NCBI GenBank assembly: GCA_944322755.1 | Contig: CALUPY010000002.1 | Coordinates: 31,790 to 95,789, forward strand | Length of the DNA stretch: 64,000 nt | From: Candidatus Gastranaerophilales bacterium | Lineage (GTDB): Bacteria > Cyanobacteriota > Vampirovibrionia > Gastranaerophilales > Gastranaerophilaceae | Reading direction: 5' to 3' | Shown here: positions 24,915 through 34,633 of the stretch, in pieces | Layout: each line of letters begins with the position of its first letter | Numbering within the stretch: the first letter of the stretch is position 1 | Program-made: the position numbers and the translations under genes | Notes under the pieces: model-generated | The model's database searches: none | What the model saw: only the letters and a program-made list of their open reading frames with translations | What the model was told of the DNA's origin: nothing

Positions 24915-26603
24915 TTACCTTGATTTTTGGGGAACATCTATCATTCCAAATGCCTGAAATGTGCGTCTGGCAGACGGTCTGTCTATGTTAATCACAGGAC
25001 GAAGGTGATAGCTGTTTAAATTATTTTCTATTTCTTTTTTGTGCTGGATTTCTGTTTGCTTTCGTACATACCAGGGAACAAACATTCCTAAAATAAGCAT
25101 CGAGAAGCCTAAACTGCTAATCTCGCAAATTGCCCGGAGGTTTTTAGCCTGAGGGTATTTTTTCAAAAGCAATGCCGTTTCATCAAATGATTTCAGATGT
25201 GTATCATTGACCCAGTGCCCGAAGCTTTGCCAAACCTGTTTAAATTTATTTTGAGCTTTTTGCGGAGCCTCTTTAGTATAATTCAAAAGATCTATTTTTG
25301 AAACCTTTTTAATGAAAGTTGCAACACCTTTGGGTACATAATCGCACAACATATACAGGCTAGCAAATGTAGCGATGTCTCTCCACTTTACTTCTTTAAG
25401 TTCGTTTGAGTCTTCAGAAGCCAGCATTCTGCTTGCAAATGTTGCAGTTGCAATCCATCTGCACTGATCCATTGTCGGCATATTCTTTGTGAATTGAAGA
25501 CCTTTAAATATATTTTTTAAACTTGATTTGTCTTTTAATGACGCATATGCAACAGCTACCATCAAAGCAGCTGCACCTATTTTGTTCAGCCAGAATTTTG
25601 ATTTTTCTTTATTTGTCATTTCTCTTTTATTCTTTTGGCTGACAAAATCTTTATAAATCGGTGCACCTTCCTGTCCGGAACGTATTCTGGTAATCCACCT
25701 GTTTATAGACTGCATGGAGGCAGCTAGCGGAATCACTATTGCAAGTCCGATGAGACTCTTTTTATTTACAAATTTTTCAATCTGTTTTTCGAATTTGCCT
25801 AAATCGCTGATATGTTTGGCGAAGAAAGGTCTTAAATCAGCCATATCTCGAAGCAGAAGGCTCAAGTTTTGTCCGAGAGGCTTTTTGCTTTTTATAAATC
25901 TGATATTTTCAGCTCCGCCTGCATGCTGAAGCAGTGCCAATTCTGTTTCTTTTAATGCTTTTTTAGCTTCTTTTCCCGTAATTTTACCGTCTACTACATT
26001 CTGGTATTTTTGTAAAATACCTTTGACTTCATTGTTATCAAGGTCAAGTTTATTCCAGTTTTTGCCGGAATTAAACTCCAAATCTTTAAATACACCATTT
26101 ATGTATTCTGTTGTATTGCCGTTTGCATTTGCAAAGTAGCCGGAAAGAGTTTCTGTACTTCTCTGGTTTGCCCATAGCTTAGACAAACCGGAAGTATCTT
26201 TGTTAAATTTTTCAAGAATTTTGGCTACACCTAGAACAATAAAACCCGGAATCAGGCAGTTTACCACAAGGCCTGATGATTCACGGCGAAATGTTTCTGC
26301 AGCCGCAAAACCGTTTGTTTTCGCATCAACCCACGTTCTCGGGAAAATTGCAGTAAGACAGTCTATCAGTGAAACACCAAACATAGGGTTTACGTTGCAC
26401 TGCTGTAAAACCCAGGTAACTCCGCCGATTAAGGAATTAGCTCCGCTGGCAAACACAGATTCAATTCCTTTAAATGCCGGACGGTTTTGTTTTGCTGCTG
26501 AAAGTGCATTTTGTGGCGCAGAATATCCGTTTTTTTCATTACTGATATCCTTGACTTTTGGTTGGTATTTAATTTGAGGCTGTATACTTACTTTTTGAAT
26601 CAT
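24915..26603 (-). CDS. Lineage-type membrane protein, first gene of a three-gene operon
   Basis: A 562-residue protein with the leader motif RPAFKGIES near residue 45. Similarity to the next gene is visible in the region PRTWVDAKTNG followed by a hydrophobic segment, in a central LAIVIPLAASMQSINRW segment that parallels LGLGITSAIGMSLQPINMY downstream, in a shared TxxQxxxI..MxSRxxAxxD block, and in a C-terminal membrane helix. The paralogy is my reading, not an alignment. No function can be given; a membrane complex specific to the lineage is plausible. Confidence 0.7.
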   Translation of the reverse strand: MIQKVSIQPQIKYQPKVKDISNEKNGYSAPQNALSAAKQNRPAFKGIESVFASGANSLIGGVTWVLQQCNVNPMFGVSLIDCLTAIFPRTWVDAKTNGFAAAETFRRESSGLVVNCLIPGFIVLGVAKILEKFNKDTSGLSKLWANQRSTETLSGYFANANGNTTEYINGVFKDLEFNSGKNWNKLDLDNNEVKGILQKYQNVVDGKITGKEAKKALKETELALLQHAGGAENIRFIKSKKPLGQNLSLLLRDMADLRPFFAKHISDLGKFEKQIEKFVNKKSLIGLAIVIPLAASMQSINRWITRIRSGQEGAPIYKDFVSQKNKREMTNKEKSKFWLNKIGAAALMVAVAYASLKDKSSLKNIFKGLQFTKNMPTMDQCRWIATATFASRMLASEDSNELKEVKWRDIATFASLYMLCDYVPKGVATFIKKVSKIDLLNYTKEAPQKAQNKFKQVWQSFGHWVNDTHLKSFDETALLLKKYPQAKNLRAICEISSLGFSMLILGMFVPWYVRKQTEIQHKKEIENNLNSYHLRPVINIDRPSARRTFQAFGMIDVPQKSR

Positions 26604-27032
26604 AACTTTAATGTTTTAAAACAGACTGTGTAAAATAGTAAAAGTGACGACTAATAAAACATACTATTGATTTCTGTTCAATCCGATCCGGATAAGTTTT
26701 AATCGTTCCTGCTTTTATCATACCAAGTCATTATATAAATACAAATCACGTGAAAATTTTTTTTGCTGTTAAAATTTGTTAAAAAAAATATTTTTGCGGG
26801 TTAATTGTTGATTTTTTATTTAATAATATAAATATTTTCTGAAAAATAAATATTAAGCAAATTTTATTAAATCCCCACAGCGAAAATAGGCTTAAAAACT
26901 CATTTTTACAAAAGTTAACAAAATTTATGTAAAGATATGTTTACAAATCACCATGAATCATTAAAGTTTTTATTGAGAAAGTCCGATATATTGAATATAA
27001 AGACACAAAACTAAGGAGCATCAGTAAAAACA
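26604..27032. other. AT-rich divergent intergenic region
   Basis: No gene is seen. It separates the minus-strand membrane-protein operon from the plus-strand 83-residue gene. It is extremely A/T-rich in 26750-26870. The only confident element is the + strand promoter near 26973-27001. Confidence 0.6.
26973..27001 (+). promoter_or_regulatory. Sigma70-type promoter for the 83-residue gene
   Basis: TTGAGA (26973-26978), 17 bp, TATAAA (26996-27001). The start codon is 32 bp downstream. Confidence 0.6.
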
Positions 27033-27284
27033 ATGGCAGATGAGATGAAACCGTTCGGTTTAAATATAAAGGTTCCGAAAAGAACTATAAAACAGTCTCA
27101 AGACACCATACAAAGCAGAGTAAACAGCGTATGGCAGCCTTTGTTTAATTTTATTGAAGAAAACCAGAATGTTTTTAACGGAAACATTGCAGAAGAAATC
27201 GAAAAATACAATCTTATGTCATACAACACAGGTGCAATTTTAAGAAATGCATCACCCAAGATAAATTTTGATATAAAAGGTTAA
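27033..27284 (+). CDS. Small hypothetical protein, 83 residues
   Basis: A small soluble, mixed-charge protein with no recognised domain (MADEMKPFGLNIKVPKR start). A consensus promoter and a good terminator bracket it, supporting a real single-gene transcript. AAGGAG is present but lies 14 nt before the ATG, farther than usual; no better start codon lies closer in frame. Confidence 0.6.
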   Translation: MADEMKPFGLNIKVPKRTIKQSQDTIQSRVNSVWQPLFNFIEENQNVFNGNIAEEIEKYNLMSYNTGAILRNASPKINFDIKG

Positions 27285-27333
27285 AAACGCTTACTATACT
27301 AACATCCCTTTAAATTCAACCTAACATACATTC

Positions 27334-27362
27334 ACTCTCTCTTCAATCCGGAGAGAGTTTTT
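27334..27362 (+). terminator. Terminator of the 83-residue gene
   Basis: An 8-bp stem ACTCTCTC/GAGAGAGT followed by TTTT. It ends right at the aroE stop codon of the opposite strand. Confidence 0.75.
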
Positions 27363-27363
27363 A

Positions 27364-28218
27364 TTATAAACCGTTTAGTGCTTCAAGAGCAGCTATTTTC
27401 ATCGTTTCGATTTTAGGTTTTTTGCCTGTCCATATTTCAAATGCTTTTGCGCCCTGATGTACAAACATATCCAGCCCTGTTATCAAGCGATATCCGTTTT
27501 TTTGCGCATAACTAAGAAGTTCTGTTTTTAGCGGGTTGTAAATTATGTCATAAACTACAGCGCCTTCTGGCAGCGTTTTTAAAAATTTTTCATCAATAGG
27601 ACTCAAGCCCATTCCATGCCCTTTCATTCCGACGGGAGTAGTATTTACAAGTAAAATGTTATTTTCAAGCGAGGTCATGCTTTCGAGCTGCTTTAGATTA
27701 AATGTTACTTCATAGAATTTTTCACGCAGAAAATTCACCATTTTGCTCGCATTTATGACATTTCTTGCATAGAAATTTATCTCTTTTACTCCGAGTCTGC
27801 AAAGTCCTATGGCAGCTGCTCTTGCGGCACCTCCTGTACCAAGGATAGCTGCAGAAGCTCCTTTTATACTATTCTTGACATCTTCGGGGATTGCTGTCAT
27901 AAAACCGTATACATCTGTATTGTAGCCAAATAGTGATTTGTTAGGAAGAATTTTGACCGTATTTACACAGCCTGCAATATCCGCTATCTCATCAACTTCA
28001 TCAATGAACAGAGTAATTGGCACTTTCAGGGGGATTGTGACATTAAAACCTGCATACCCCTGAGATTTCATCTGTTTTATTCTGTCTACAAGCTCGGACT
28101 GTTCTGTATCGAGCGTTTCGTATTCTCCGTCTATGCCCATCTCTTTTAAAACGGCATTATGCATAACAGAAGACAATGACTGCGCTATAGGATGACCGAT
28201 GACCGCGAGTTTAATCAT
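27364..28218 (-). CDS. aroE: Shikimate dehydrogenase
   Basis: A 284-residue enzyme of normal length. The substrate-binding SLSSVMHN motif near residue 14, catalytic Lys65 (NVTIPLK) and Asp102 (YNTD) are present at the same positions as in E. coli AroE. The NADP-binding loop is GTGGAARA near residue 127. It reduces 3-dehydroshikimate to shikimate in aromatic amino acid synthesis. Its start overlaps the topA 3' end by 8 bp, so it is translated from the same transcript. Confidence 0.95.
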   Translation of the reverse strand: MIKLAVIGHPIAQSLSSVMHNAVLKEMGIDGEYETLDTEQSELVDRIKQMKSQGYAGFNVTIPLKVPITLFIDEVDEIADIAGCVNTVKILPNKSLFGYNTDVYGFMTAIPEDVKNSIKGASAAILGTGGAARAAAIGLCRLGVKEINFYARNVINASKMVNFLREKFYEVTFNLKQLESMTSLENNILLVNTTPVGMKGHGMGLSPIDEKFLKTLPEGAVVYDIIYNPLKTELLSYAQKNGYRLITGLDMFVHQGAKAFEIWTGKKPKIETMKIAALEALNGL

Positions 28219-30562
28219 TATTGTCTGCCTCCATTGGCTTTGAGAATGAGCAATTAGGATTTGAGCACTGCAATAGTGATTCTTTTTTTGTAATTTTTTT
28301 CACAAGATGTGAAGAGCACTCAGGACATTTTTCATTTACCGGCTCATTCCAGGAGACAAAATCACAGTCAGGGTATTTGCTGCAGCCATAGAAGACTTTG
28401 CCGTATTTTGATTTTCTTTGAATAACGTCGCCTTCTCCGCATTTCGGGCATTTTACACCAGTAGTTTCTAGCAGTCTCTTTCTGTTTTTGCATTCATCGT
28501 TTGTACATTGCAAATACTTTCCGTATGGCCCGATTTTTACAATCATTTCAGAACCGCATTTTTCGCACTTTTCATCACTTTTTTCATCGACCTGTACCGG
28601 TTTTCCGTCTTTAGAAAGAGGCAGCATTGTTTTACATTCCGGATATCCGGAGCAGCCCAGGAACTGTGTACCGTATCTGCTTGTTCGGACGACCATTTTC
28701 TTACCGCAATTCGGGCATGTCACATCGGACTCAATAAGAACTCTGGGCATTTTGTCTTTTGCTGATGAGACAACCCCGATAAACGGCTCATAAAATTCTT
28801 TCAGTACATCGACCCAAACAGCTTTTTCTTCCGCAATATCATCAAGTTTAGTTTCCATTTGTGCGGTAAACTGATAGTCCATGATATCTTTAAAATACTG
28901 AATTAGCTGTTTGCACAAAGTTCTTCCCAGTAATGTCGGAGCAAGAGCTTTTTCAATTTTTTCAACATATCCTTTCTGCTGGATTTTTGAAATAATCGGT
29001 GCATATGTACTCGGACGGCCGATACCATGCTCTTCAAGATTTTTAACTAAAGATGCCTCTGTAAACCTCGGCGGCGGCTGTGTAAAGTGCTGCTTCGGAT
29101 TAATCTTTTCAAGTTTTACAACATCTCCCTGATTCAAATCCGGAATTTTGCTCTGATCAAGTTCGTCATCTGATTCATTGTAAACTTTTAAAAATCCGTC
29201 AAAAACTACTTTGCTCGTACCGGTTTTGAAAAGATAATCACCGGCATTTATATCAACAGAGGTGTTTTTTATTTTTGCGTTTGCCATCTGTGAAGAAATA
29301 AATCTTGCCCAGATAAGTTTGTATAGTCTATACTGCTCTGAAGTCAGATACTGCTTTATGCTGTCAGGTGTTCTTTCAACATATGAAGGGCGGATAGCTT
29401 CGTGCGCATCCTGAACGTTTTTGCCTTTTGCGCCTTTGACATAGTTGTTAGGCACTTCCGGATAATACTTTTCGCCAAAATCCGACACAATAAAATCTTT
29501 TGCAGCAGCAACAGCGTCGTCGGATATTCTGACAGAATCTGTTCTCATATAAGTAATAAGACCGACAGGTTCACCGTTAATCTCTACTCCTTCATACAAT
29601 TTCTGTGCAATCTGCATGGTCTTAGACACTCCGTAACCGAGCTTGCTCGATGCTTCTCTCTGGAGGGTGGATGTGATAAACGGAGCTGAGGGTTTTCTTT
29701 GTGTGTCACGGTAAGCTACTTTTGTGACTTCGTATTTTAAATTTTTGTCGTTGAGTTCATCAACAATTTTTTGTGCTTCTGCTTCATTTTTTATTTCAAT
29801 TTTTTTGTCTTTGTATTTTGACAGTTCCGCGCTGAATAAAGTTGTTCCCTTTTTCAGGTCAGCGCTAATTGACCAGTATTCTACCGGTACAAATGCCTCA
29901 ATCTCGTCCTCTCGTTCACAAATCATACGAAGGGCTACGCTTTGCACACGACCGGCAGAAAGTCTGTAGTTTCTCATTTTTTCCCAGAGAACAGGGCTGA
30001 TTTTATAACCAACAAGACGGTCAAGAATTTGTCTGGTCTGCTGTGCTTTTACACGCTGCATGTCTATTTCGCGTGAATGTTCTACCGCATTTTTTATTGC
30101 TTTAGGCGTAATCTCGTTAAACTCTATTCTGCAGATTTTGTCATCAGGCACATCCAGCACCTGTCTGACATGCCACGCAATAGCCTCTCCCTCGCGGTCA
30201 GGGTCGGATGCGAGATAGATTTTGTCAGACTTTTTCGCAAGTTCGTTTAATTTTTTTACAACAAGTTTTTTTTCAGGAATGACAATAAACGACGGTTCAA
30301 AATCGTGATTTACATCAAAACCGAGTACTTTGGGCGGAAAATCTCTTATGTGCCCGTAGCTTGCTTCTATCTGGTAATCATCCCCGAGAATTTTTTTTAT
30401 GGTCTTAGATTTTGCAGGAGACTCAACTATAACAAGCGCCTTTCCTTTTGAAGATTTGCTTGTTTTAGAAGTTTTTGCGTCAGTTTTTGATTTTGACGTT
30501 TTTTTCTTTTCTTTAATTTCCTCTTGTGCAGATGTTTCTGCAGCAGCACTTTTCCTAGCCAT
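28211..30562 (-). CDS. topA: DNA topoisomerase I (type IA)
   Basis: A 783-residue protein. A Lys/Ser-rich low-complexity N-terminus (about 45 residues) precedes the TOPRIM domain (ALVIVESPAKSKTI, then DPDREGEAI). The active-site Tyr338 lies in TYMRTDS. The C-terminus has four Cys4 zinc-ribbon modules (CPNC, CEKC, CPKC and CPEC starts). It relaxes negative supercoils. aroE overlaps its end by 8 bp. No strong ribosome site precedes the ATG, so the exact start is slightly uncertain. Confidence 0.96.
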   Translation of the reverse strand: MARKSAAAETSAQEEIKEKKKTSKSKTDAKTSKTSKSSKGKALVIVESPAKSKTIKKILGDDYQIEASYGHIRDFPPKVLGFDVNHDFEPSFIVIPEKKLVVKKLNELAKKSDKIYLASDPDREGEAIAWHVRQVLDVPDDKICRIEFNEITPKAIKNAVEHSREIDMQRVKAQQTRQILDRLVGYKISPVLWEKMRNYRLSAGRVQSVALRMICEREDEIEAFVPVEYWSISADLKKGTTLFSAELSKYKDKKIEIKNEAEAQKIVDELNDKNLKYEVTKVAYRDTQRKPSAPFITSTLQREASSKLGYGVSKTMQIAQKLYEGVEINGEPVGLITYMRTDSVRISDDAVAAAKDFIVSDFGEKYYPEVPNNYVKGAKGKNVQDAHEAIRPSYVERTPDSIKQYLTSEQYRLYKLIWARFISSQMANAKIKNTSVDINAGDYLFKTGTSKVVFDGFLKVYNESDDELDQSKIPDLNQGDVVKLEKINPKQHFTQPPPRFTEASLVKNLEEHGIGRPSTYAPIISKIQQKGYVEKIEKALAPTLLGRTLCKQLIQYFKDIMDYQFTAQMETKLDDIAEEKAVWVDVLKEFYEPFIGVVSSAKDKMPRVLIESDVTCPNCGKKMVVRTSRYGTQFLGCSGYPECKTMLPLSKDGKPVQVDEKSDEKCEKCGSEMIVKIGPYGKYLQCTNDECKNRKRLLETTGVKCPKCGEGDVIQRKSKYGKVFYGCSKYPDCDFVSWNEPVNEKCPECSSHLVKKITKKESLLQCSNPNCSFSKPMEADNND

Positions 30563-30646
30563 TCTAAAATTTCTACGTTCTCTATGCGTTCAAGTTTAGA
30601 TATTAACATCAATGTATCTTGAGTGCAAATTTTTTTTGAAAACAGG

Positions 30647-31681
30647 CTACATACCTATATTCTGCTCTACTTTGAGTTCATCGATAATTCTGAACACGTC
30701 GATAAAATCGACGAGAACTCTCTGCCAGTTGCCTATGTCTGAAAAAGATTTACTTGATGGAATATCGAACCAGTCTTTGCCGTCCAGTGCAAGATACATG
30801 TATCCGTCAATAAAGCTGCAGGAGACAGAGCATTTTTTGTTTTTAGCAGCAATGCTAACGAGTCTGTTCATAAATCCGGTAGTCAAAATATACCTTGCCT
30901 CTACCTGGTCATCTGCGTACACATCAAAATATTTCTCAAATACAGGGTCTTCGAGATGAACTCTGTTTTGGCTGTCTCCAAAAAGTTTCAGAGCGTCTCT
31001 TTTTACAATAATATCGCCTGTGAATTTTTTGTTCATAGGATATTTTACCAGCAGACCCTTAAAAACTTGTTCTACTCTTCGATTTTTTCCGGAACCGGTT
31101 TCGTATTTCAGGTCTATATCGCGAAGCACTACAGGAATGGAGTTGTATTTACCGGTTATGTAGTCATCAATATTGCAGATATTAAATGTTGAAAAAAGCT
31201 TTGTATATCTGTATTCCTCTTCTTCTGTTTCTTTGAATGCAGATTTTTCGTCAGTCAAACGAAATGTGAATGCTTCTTTGAATTTGTCTAAATATGGATT
31301 TCCCGTAAATTTCTTTACATCGTAGTCTCTTACAACAAAGTTGCTTCCAACGAAATTCAAAAGCAGTGGCAGAACATCTCTTTTCATCTGCTGCTGGAGT
31401 TTTTTCATTGAGGGGGTAACGATTACCAAAACTAAAAACACTAACAAAAGTACGAGTAAAATCTGCGTAACCAGTAGATTTTTAATTTCAAAGATTCTTG
31501 CCAGGCACAAAATTACACTAATCACCACCAACATTGTATTCAAAACATGAATAGCAGGACGCCATCTTTCATAACCCACGACTTTCGGATAAATATTAGT
31601 GTAGAAATAGTTGCTAAACTCTTTCGAGCTTATTTTTCTCATCACTTCGACGCTTTTGGGGATATTGTTTGTTTCTTCCAT
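30647..31681 (-). CDS. DUF3137 membrane protein, copy 2
   Basis: A 344-residue protein with two adjacent membrane helices near residues 45-90, followed by the DUF3137 domain (VHLEDPVFEKYFDVYADD, then a RYILT and a FMNRLV motif). The start overlaps the stop of its paralog (TAATG), so translation is coupled. Together with LemA the genes form a conserved envelope-associated module of unknown function. Confidence 0.82.
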   Translation of the reverse strand: MEETNNIPKSVEVMRKISSKEFSNYFYTNIYPKVVGYERWRPAIHVLNTMLVVISVILCLARIFEIKNLLVTQILLVLLLVFLVLVIVTPSMKKLQQQMKRDVLPLLLNFVGSNFVVRDYDVKKFTGNPYLDKFKEAFTFRLTDEKSAFKETEEEEYRYTKLFSTFNICNIDDYITGKYNSIPVVLRDIDLKYETGSGKNRRVEQVFKGLLVKYPMNKKFTGDIIVKRDALKLFGDSQNRVHLEDPVFEKYFDVYADDQVEARYILTTGFMNRLVSIAAKNKKCSVSCSFIDGYMYLALDGKDWFDIPSSKSFSDIGNWQRVLVDFIDVFRIIDELKVEQNIGM

Positions 31682-32772
31682 TATAGACCTTTTCTATGTT
31701 CTGCTTTTAATGTATCAACAATAGTCAATACTTTTCCTAAATCCATAAGCATTTTTTGGTAGTGTTTTATAGTGTTCGCTGATTTAAACAAACTTACATC
31801 AAACCATTTACCTTTTTTTTGCATTGCAATGTTGAACATTCCGCTTTCAAACGAGCATACAATGTCGAATTTCCCTTTTTGTTTTGCAATAAATACCAGT
31901 CTCTGCATAACAGGAATGGTCAACAGTTGTTTTGCATCGGAAAGATTGTCTGCATATATCTCGAAAACTTCTTCGAATATAGGGTCTTCTATAGAAACTT
32001 CGGGCGGAAAATTCAGACCTTCAAACTGATTCAGCCAGCTTTTCTTCTTTTTTATTACAACGCGTCCTGAAATTTGTTTGTCAATATTGCAGCTAATAAA
32101 AATGCCGTTAAATATCCGGTTAATAGATCTTTTCCCTATTTTTACGGGGCCTATCGGGATGTAATTTTTTGCAAAAGATACATACTCGAGTTTTAATGAG
32201 CGAATGGTCAGATTCAGCTCTTTGTATATTCCCTCCAGCACTTCAAATGTATAGCATCTGTTAAATGTCGGAAGCAGACGCAATGATTTTATATACTGTC
32301 CGTGAGGGCTGGCTATGTAGTCATTGTTGTCATAATAAGAGTGTTTTGTTTCTCTTGATTCATAAATGCCTGTGTCTGTGTAATCGACTGCAAGTTCTGT
32401 AATCCATTTCCATATTAAATCTTTAACATTCGGTGTTTCACAGGAAAAATCTCCCCAGAAGGATAAAAGTTTGCCCATTACCAGAGATTTTGCATTCAGT
32501 GAATAAACACATTTTATGTATCGTTTAATAATGATTATAATAAACAGTGCGACAAAAATACCAAGAAAACTTTTCGTAAGCAGATATATGCCGACTGCAA
32601 TAACTGCGGACAGCACAATCGATGAATAATATACACTGACGAATTTATTCCTCAGTGTTTCTACTTTTTGGAGCACGGGCTCCATTTCTTTATTAAAAAA
32701 CTCTGCAAACTCCGGTGTTCGCAGAGTTTTTATAAGTTCTACGCTTTCACTTTTGGAGGCGTTTTCTTCCAT
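31681..32772 (-). CDS. DUF3137 membrane protein, copy 1
   Basis: A 363-residue paralog of the following gene: two membrane helices near residues 45-90, then the DUF3137 region with VSIEDPIFEEVFEIYADN and a LLTIPVMQRLV motif. It starts 20 bp after the lemA stop. DUF3137 genes often follow lemA in bacteria (family context knowledge), which supports the operon reading. The molecular role is unknown. Confidence 0.82.
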   Translation of the reverse strand: MEENASKSESVELIKTLRTPEFAEFFNKEMEPVLQKVETLRNKFVSVYYSSIVLSAVIAVGIYLLTKSFLGIFVALFIIIIIKRYIKCVYSLNAKSLVMGKLLSFWGDFSCETPNVKDLIWKWITELAVDYTDTGIYESRETKHSYYDNNDYIASPHGQYIKSLRLLPTFNRCYTFEVLEGIYKELNLTIRSLKLEYVSFAKNYIPIGPVKIGKRSINRIFNGIFISCNIDKQISGRVVIKKKKSWLNQFEGLNFPPEVSIEDPIFEEVFEIYADNLSDAKQLLTIPVMQRLVFIAKQKGKFDIVCSFESGMFNIAMQKKGKWFDVSLFKSANTIKHYQKMLMDLGKVLTIVDTLKAEHRKGL

Positions 32773-32792
32773 AATTTGCGCACCTGATTAAA

Positions 32793-33359
32793 TTATAGAT
32801 ACTGGCTTGCAGAAACAGGCTCTCTACTGGCCGCGTCTGTTTCAAAATAACTGTATCCCATTACTTCTGCTGCATAGCCTGCAAACAGTGAACCCGGGAA
32901 GATTTGAACAGCATTTCTAACCTGAGTCAATGCAGAGTTGTAGAATCTTCTGGCTGCCGCAATGTGTTCTTCAACCTCGTTATATGTAGTCATTGCGTGC
33001 ATCATTGTTGAATCTGATTTTAACTGAGGATAATTTTCTACATTAACCATAAGCTGGCTCATAAGGTTGTCAAGTTTTGCTTCTGCCGCAAATTTTTCTT
33101 TTGAGCCTGAGCGTGACTGCATTGCCTGTGTTCTCAGTGCTGTTATGTTCTCAAAAATTTCTTTTTCATGTTCCATAAATTTTTTCGCAATTGTTAAAAT
33201 ATTTGGAACTAAATCGTGTCGTTTTTTGAGTTGTACATCAATACCTGATAAAGCTTCCATAACGTTGTTTTTGCATTTGACCACATTTACATATGTCATA
33301 TAAAGCATACCTGCAAGTATGAGTACTGCTACAAAAATTATGCCGGTTAATGTAATCAT
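32793..33359 (-). CDS. lemA: LemA family protein
   Basis: About 188 residues from ATG 33359, chosen because AAGGAG lies 8 nt upstream; an earlier GTG-type start lacks one. One N-terminal membrane helix (TGIIFVAVLILAGMLYMTYV) is followed by the LemA helical domain (VQLKKRHDLVPNI, AEAKLDNLMSQL, VEEHIAAARRFYNSAL). LemA proteins are membrane-anchored helical-bundle proteins of unclear function. It heads the lemA-DUF3137-DUF3137 operon. Confidence 0.92.
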   Translation of the reverse strand: MITLTGIIFVAVLILAGMLYMTYVNVVKCKNNVMEALSGIDVQLKKRHDLVPNILTIAKKFMEHEKEIFENITALRTQAMQSRSGSKEKFAAEAKLDNLMSQLMVNVENYPQLKSDSTMMHAMTTYNEVEEHIAAARRFYNSALTQVRNAVQIFPGSLFAGYAAEVMGYSYFETDAASREPVSASQYL

Positions 33360-33434
33360 TCCATACTCTCCTTCATTTTTTACCAATAATATACTAACAT
33401 ATATACTGTTTAAAGTTGTAATCTTTTTGGAGTA

Positions 33435-34067
33435 TTATGACTTTTCACTGCCAAAAGGCGAGTTGTATTTTTTTTCATAGCCGATAGTTGTTTTTGCATC
33501 ATGACCGGGGTAGACATTTATTCTTTCATCAAGTTTAAAAAGTTTGTTCACTATAGAATTTTGCAGCTGTTTAAAATCACCGCCCGCAAGATCTGTTCGT
33601 CCAACAGAACCATAGAACAAGGTATCACCGGAGAATAAGTTATCATCAATTAAAAAACAACAGCTTCCCTGTGTATGACCGGGAGTATGAATAATTTTAA
33701 TTTTTTTATTACCGATTTTTAAGTCGCTGTTTTCATTAAAAGTAATAACGTTTTTTGGCGGCTCAACTTCCGGTATTCCCAGAGCTGCTGTCTGGACTTT
33801 TAGATTTTCGAGGAGAAATTTATCATCTTCATGTACATACACAGGTACTCCGGTTCTGTCCTGTATATCCTTTTCTTCTATAATATGGTCAAAGTGTGCA
33901 TGTGTGTTTAGTATATATTTAAGGGTTGCATTCAGCTTTTCAATTTCATCGTTGATAATATCGAAATTGCTCCCTCCATCGATAATTATAGCTTCTTTTG
34001 TTTCTTCATCTGCCAAAAGATATGTATTTTCGCCAAAGATTCCGGTCGGAAATATTTTTATAATCAT
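33435..34067 (-). CDS. Metallo-beta-lactamase-fold hydrolase (glyoxalase II-like)
   Basis: A 210-residue single-domain protein. The two-metal motif THAHFDH is at residues 55-61, with further ligands in HTPGHTQGS, SGDTLF and the final PGHDAKT. The length and motifs match the YcbL/glyoxalase II-like group, so a thioester hydrolase is likely, but the substrate cannot be fixed from sequence. A GGAG ribosome site precedes the ATG. Confidence 0.88.
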   Translation of the reverse strand: MIIKIFPTGIFGENTYLLADEETKEAIIIDGGSNFDIINDEIEKLNATLKYILNTHAHFDHIIEEKDIQDRTGVPVYVHEDDKFLLENLKVQTAALGIPEVEPPKNVITFNENSDLKIGNKKIKIIHTPGHTQGSCCFLIDDNLFSGDTLFYGSVGRTDLAGGDFKQLQNSIVNKLFKLDERINVYPGHDAKTTIGYEKKYNSPFGSEKS

Positions 34068-34159
34068 TAAAATTTCTCCTCTAGGGCTATATTATAACAG
34101 ATAAAATAGTTGATTTGTCAAATAATACGGATATCTTTTTGAGTCGGATACTTTAAACT

Positions 34160-34182
34160 AAATGCAGCCATAGGCTGCATTT
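34160..34182. terminator. Strong intergenic hairpin, possible terminator
   Basis: A perfect 10-bp stem AAATGCAGCC/GGCTGCATTT with an ATA loop, between the small secreted-protein gene and the hydrolase gene. There is no long T run on either side, so termination is only moderately supported. Confidence 0.45.
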
Positions 34183-34210
34183 GGACGTTAATAAACTTTG
34201 CTGATAAAGT

Positions 34211-34531
34211 TTATCTTCTTTTATGATGTCTGTTGTTCAGATTTCTATATTTACCTTTTTGGTTGTTGTTTCTGTTTTTATTGCTGATATTTTTTGAATT
34301 TTTTCTTTCCTTATCGAGGTTGCTGTTTCTGCCGGGTTGCTTTAAATCATAGCGGCTTTTGTTACGGGGTGCCTTTTTTGCTGCAGTTTTGTGGTGCATT
34401 TTTTTGACAACTTTGTGATGGGAGGTTTTTGCTTTTTGATGATGTTTCTGTGCAGCAAGACATCCTGTGTTTAGCCCGATTCCTGCAATCAAACATCCAG
34501 CAATTAATAATGATAAAAGTTTCTTCTTCAT
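34211..34531 (-). CDS. Small exported, highly basic protein
   Basis: A 106-residue protein. Residues 1-27 are a signal peptide; NTGC near residue 24 could be a lipobox. The mature part is extremely rich in Lys, Arg, His and Asn with low complexity (KKMHHKTAAKK, NNRHHKRR) and would carry a large positive charge. It may bind cell-wall polymers, nucleic acid or metal, but this is speculation. A good ribosome site (AAAGG) is present. Confidence 0.6.
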   Translation of the reverse strand: MKKKLLSLLIAGCLIAGIGLNTGCLAAQKHHQKAKTSHHKVVKKMHHKTAAKKAPRNKSRYDLKQPGRNSNLDKERKNSKNISNKNRNNNQKGKYRNLNNRHHKRR

Positions 34532-34633
34532 AAAAACACCTTTCCTCTTCTTTATGTCCTTTTGGTAATTTGAATTGATTTCATCTATTATAACGCAATT
34601 TGTCTGCTAAAGTTCATTTATATATTTTTGAAA

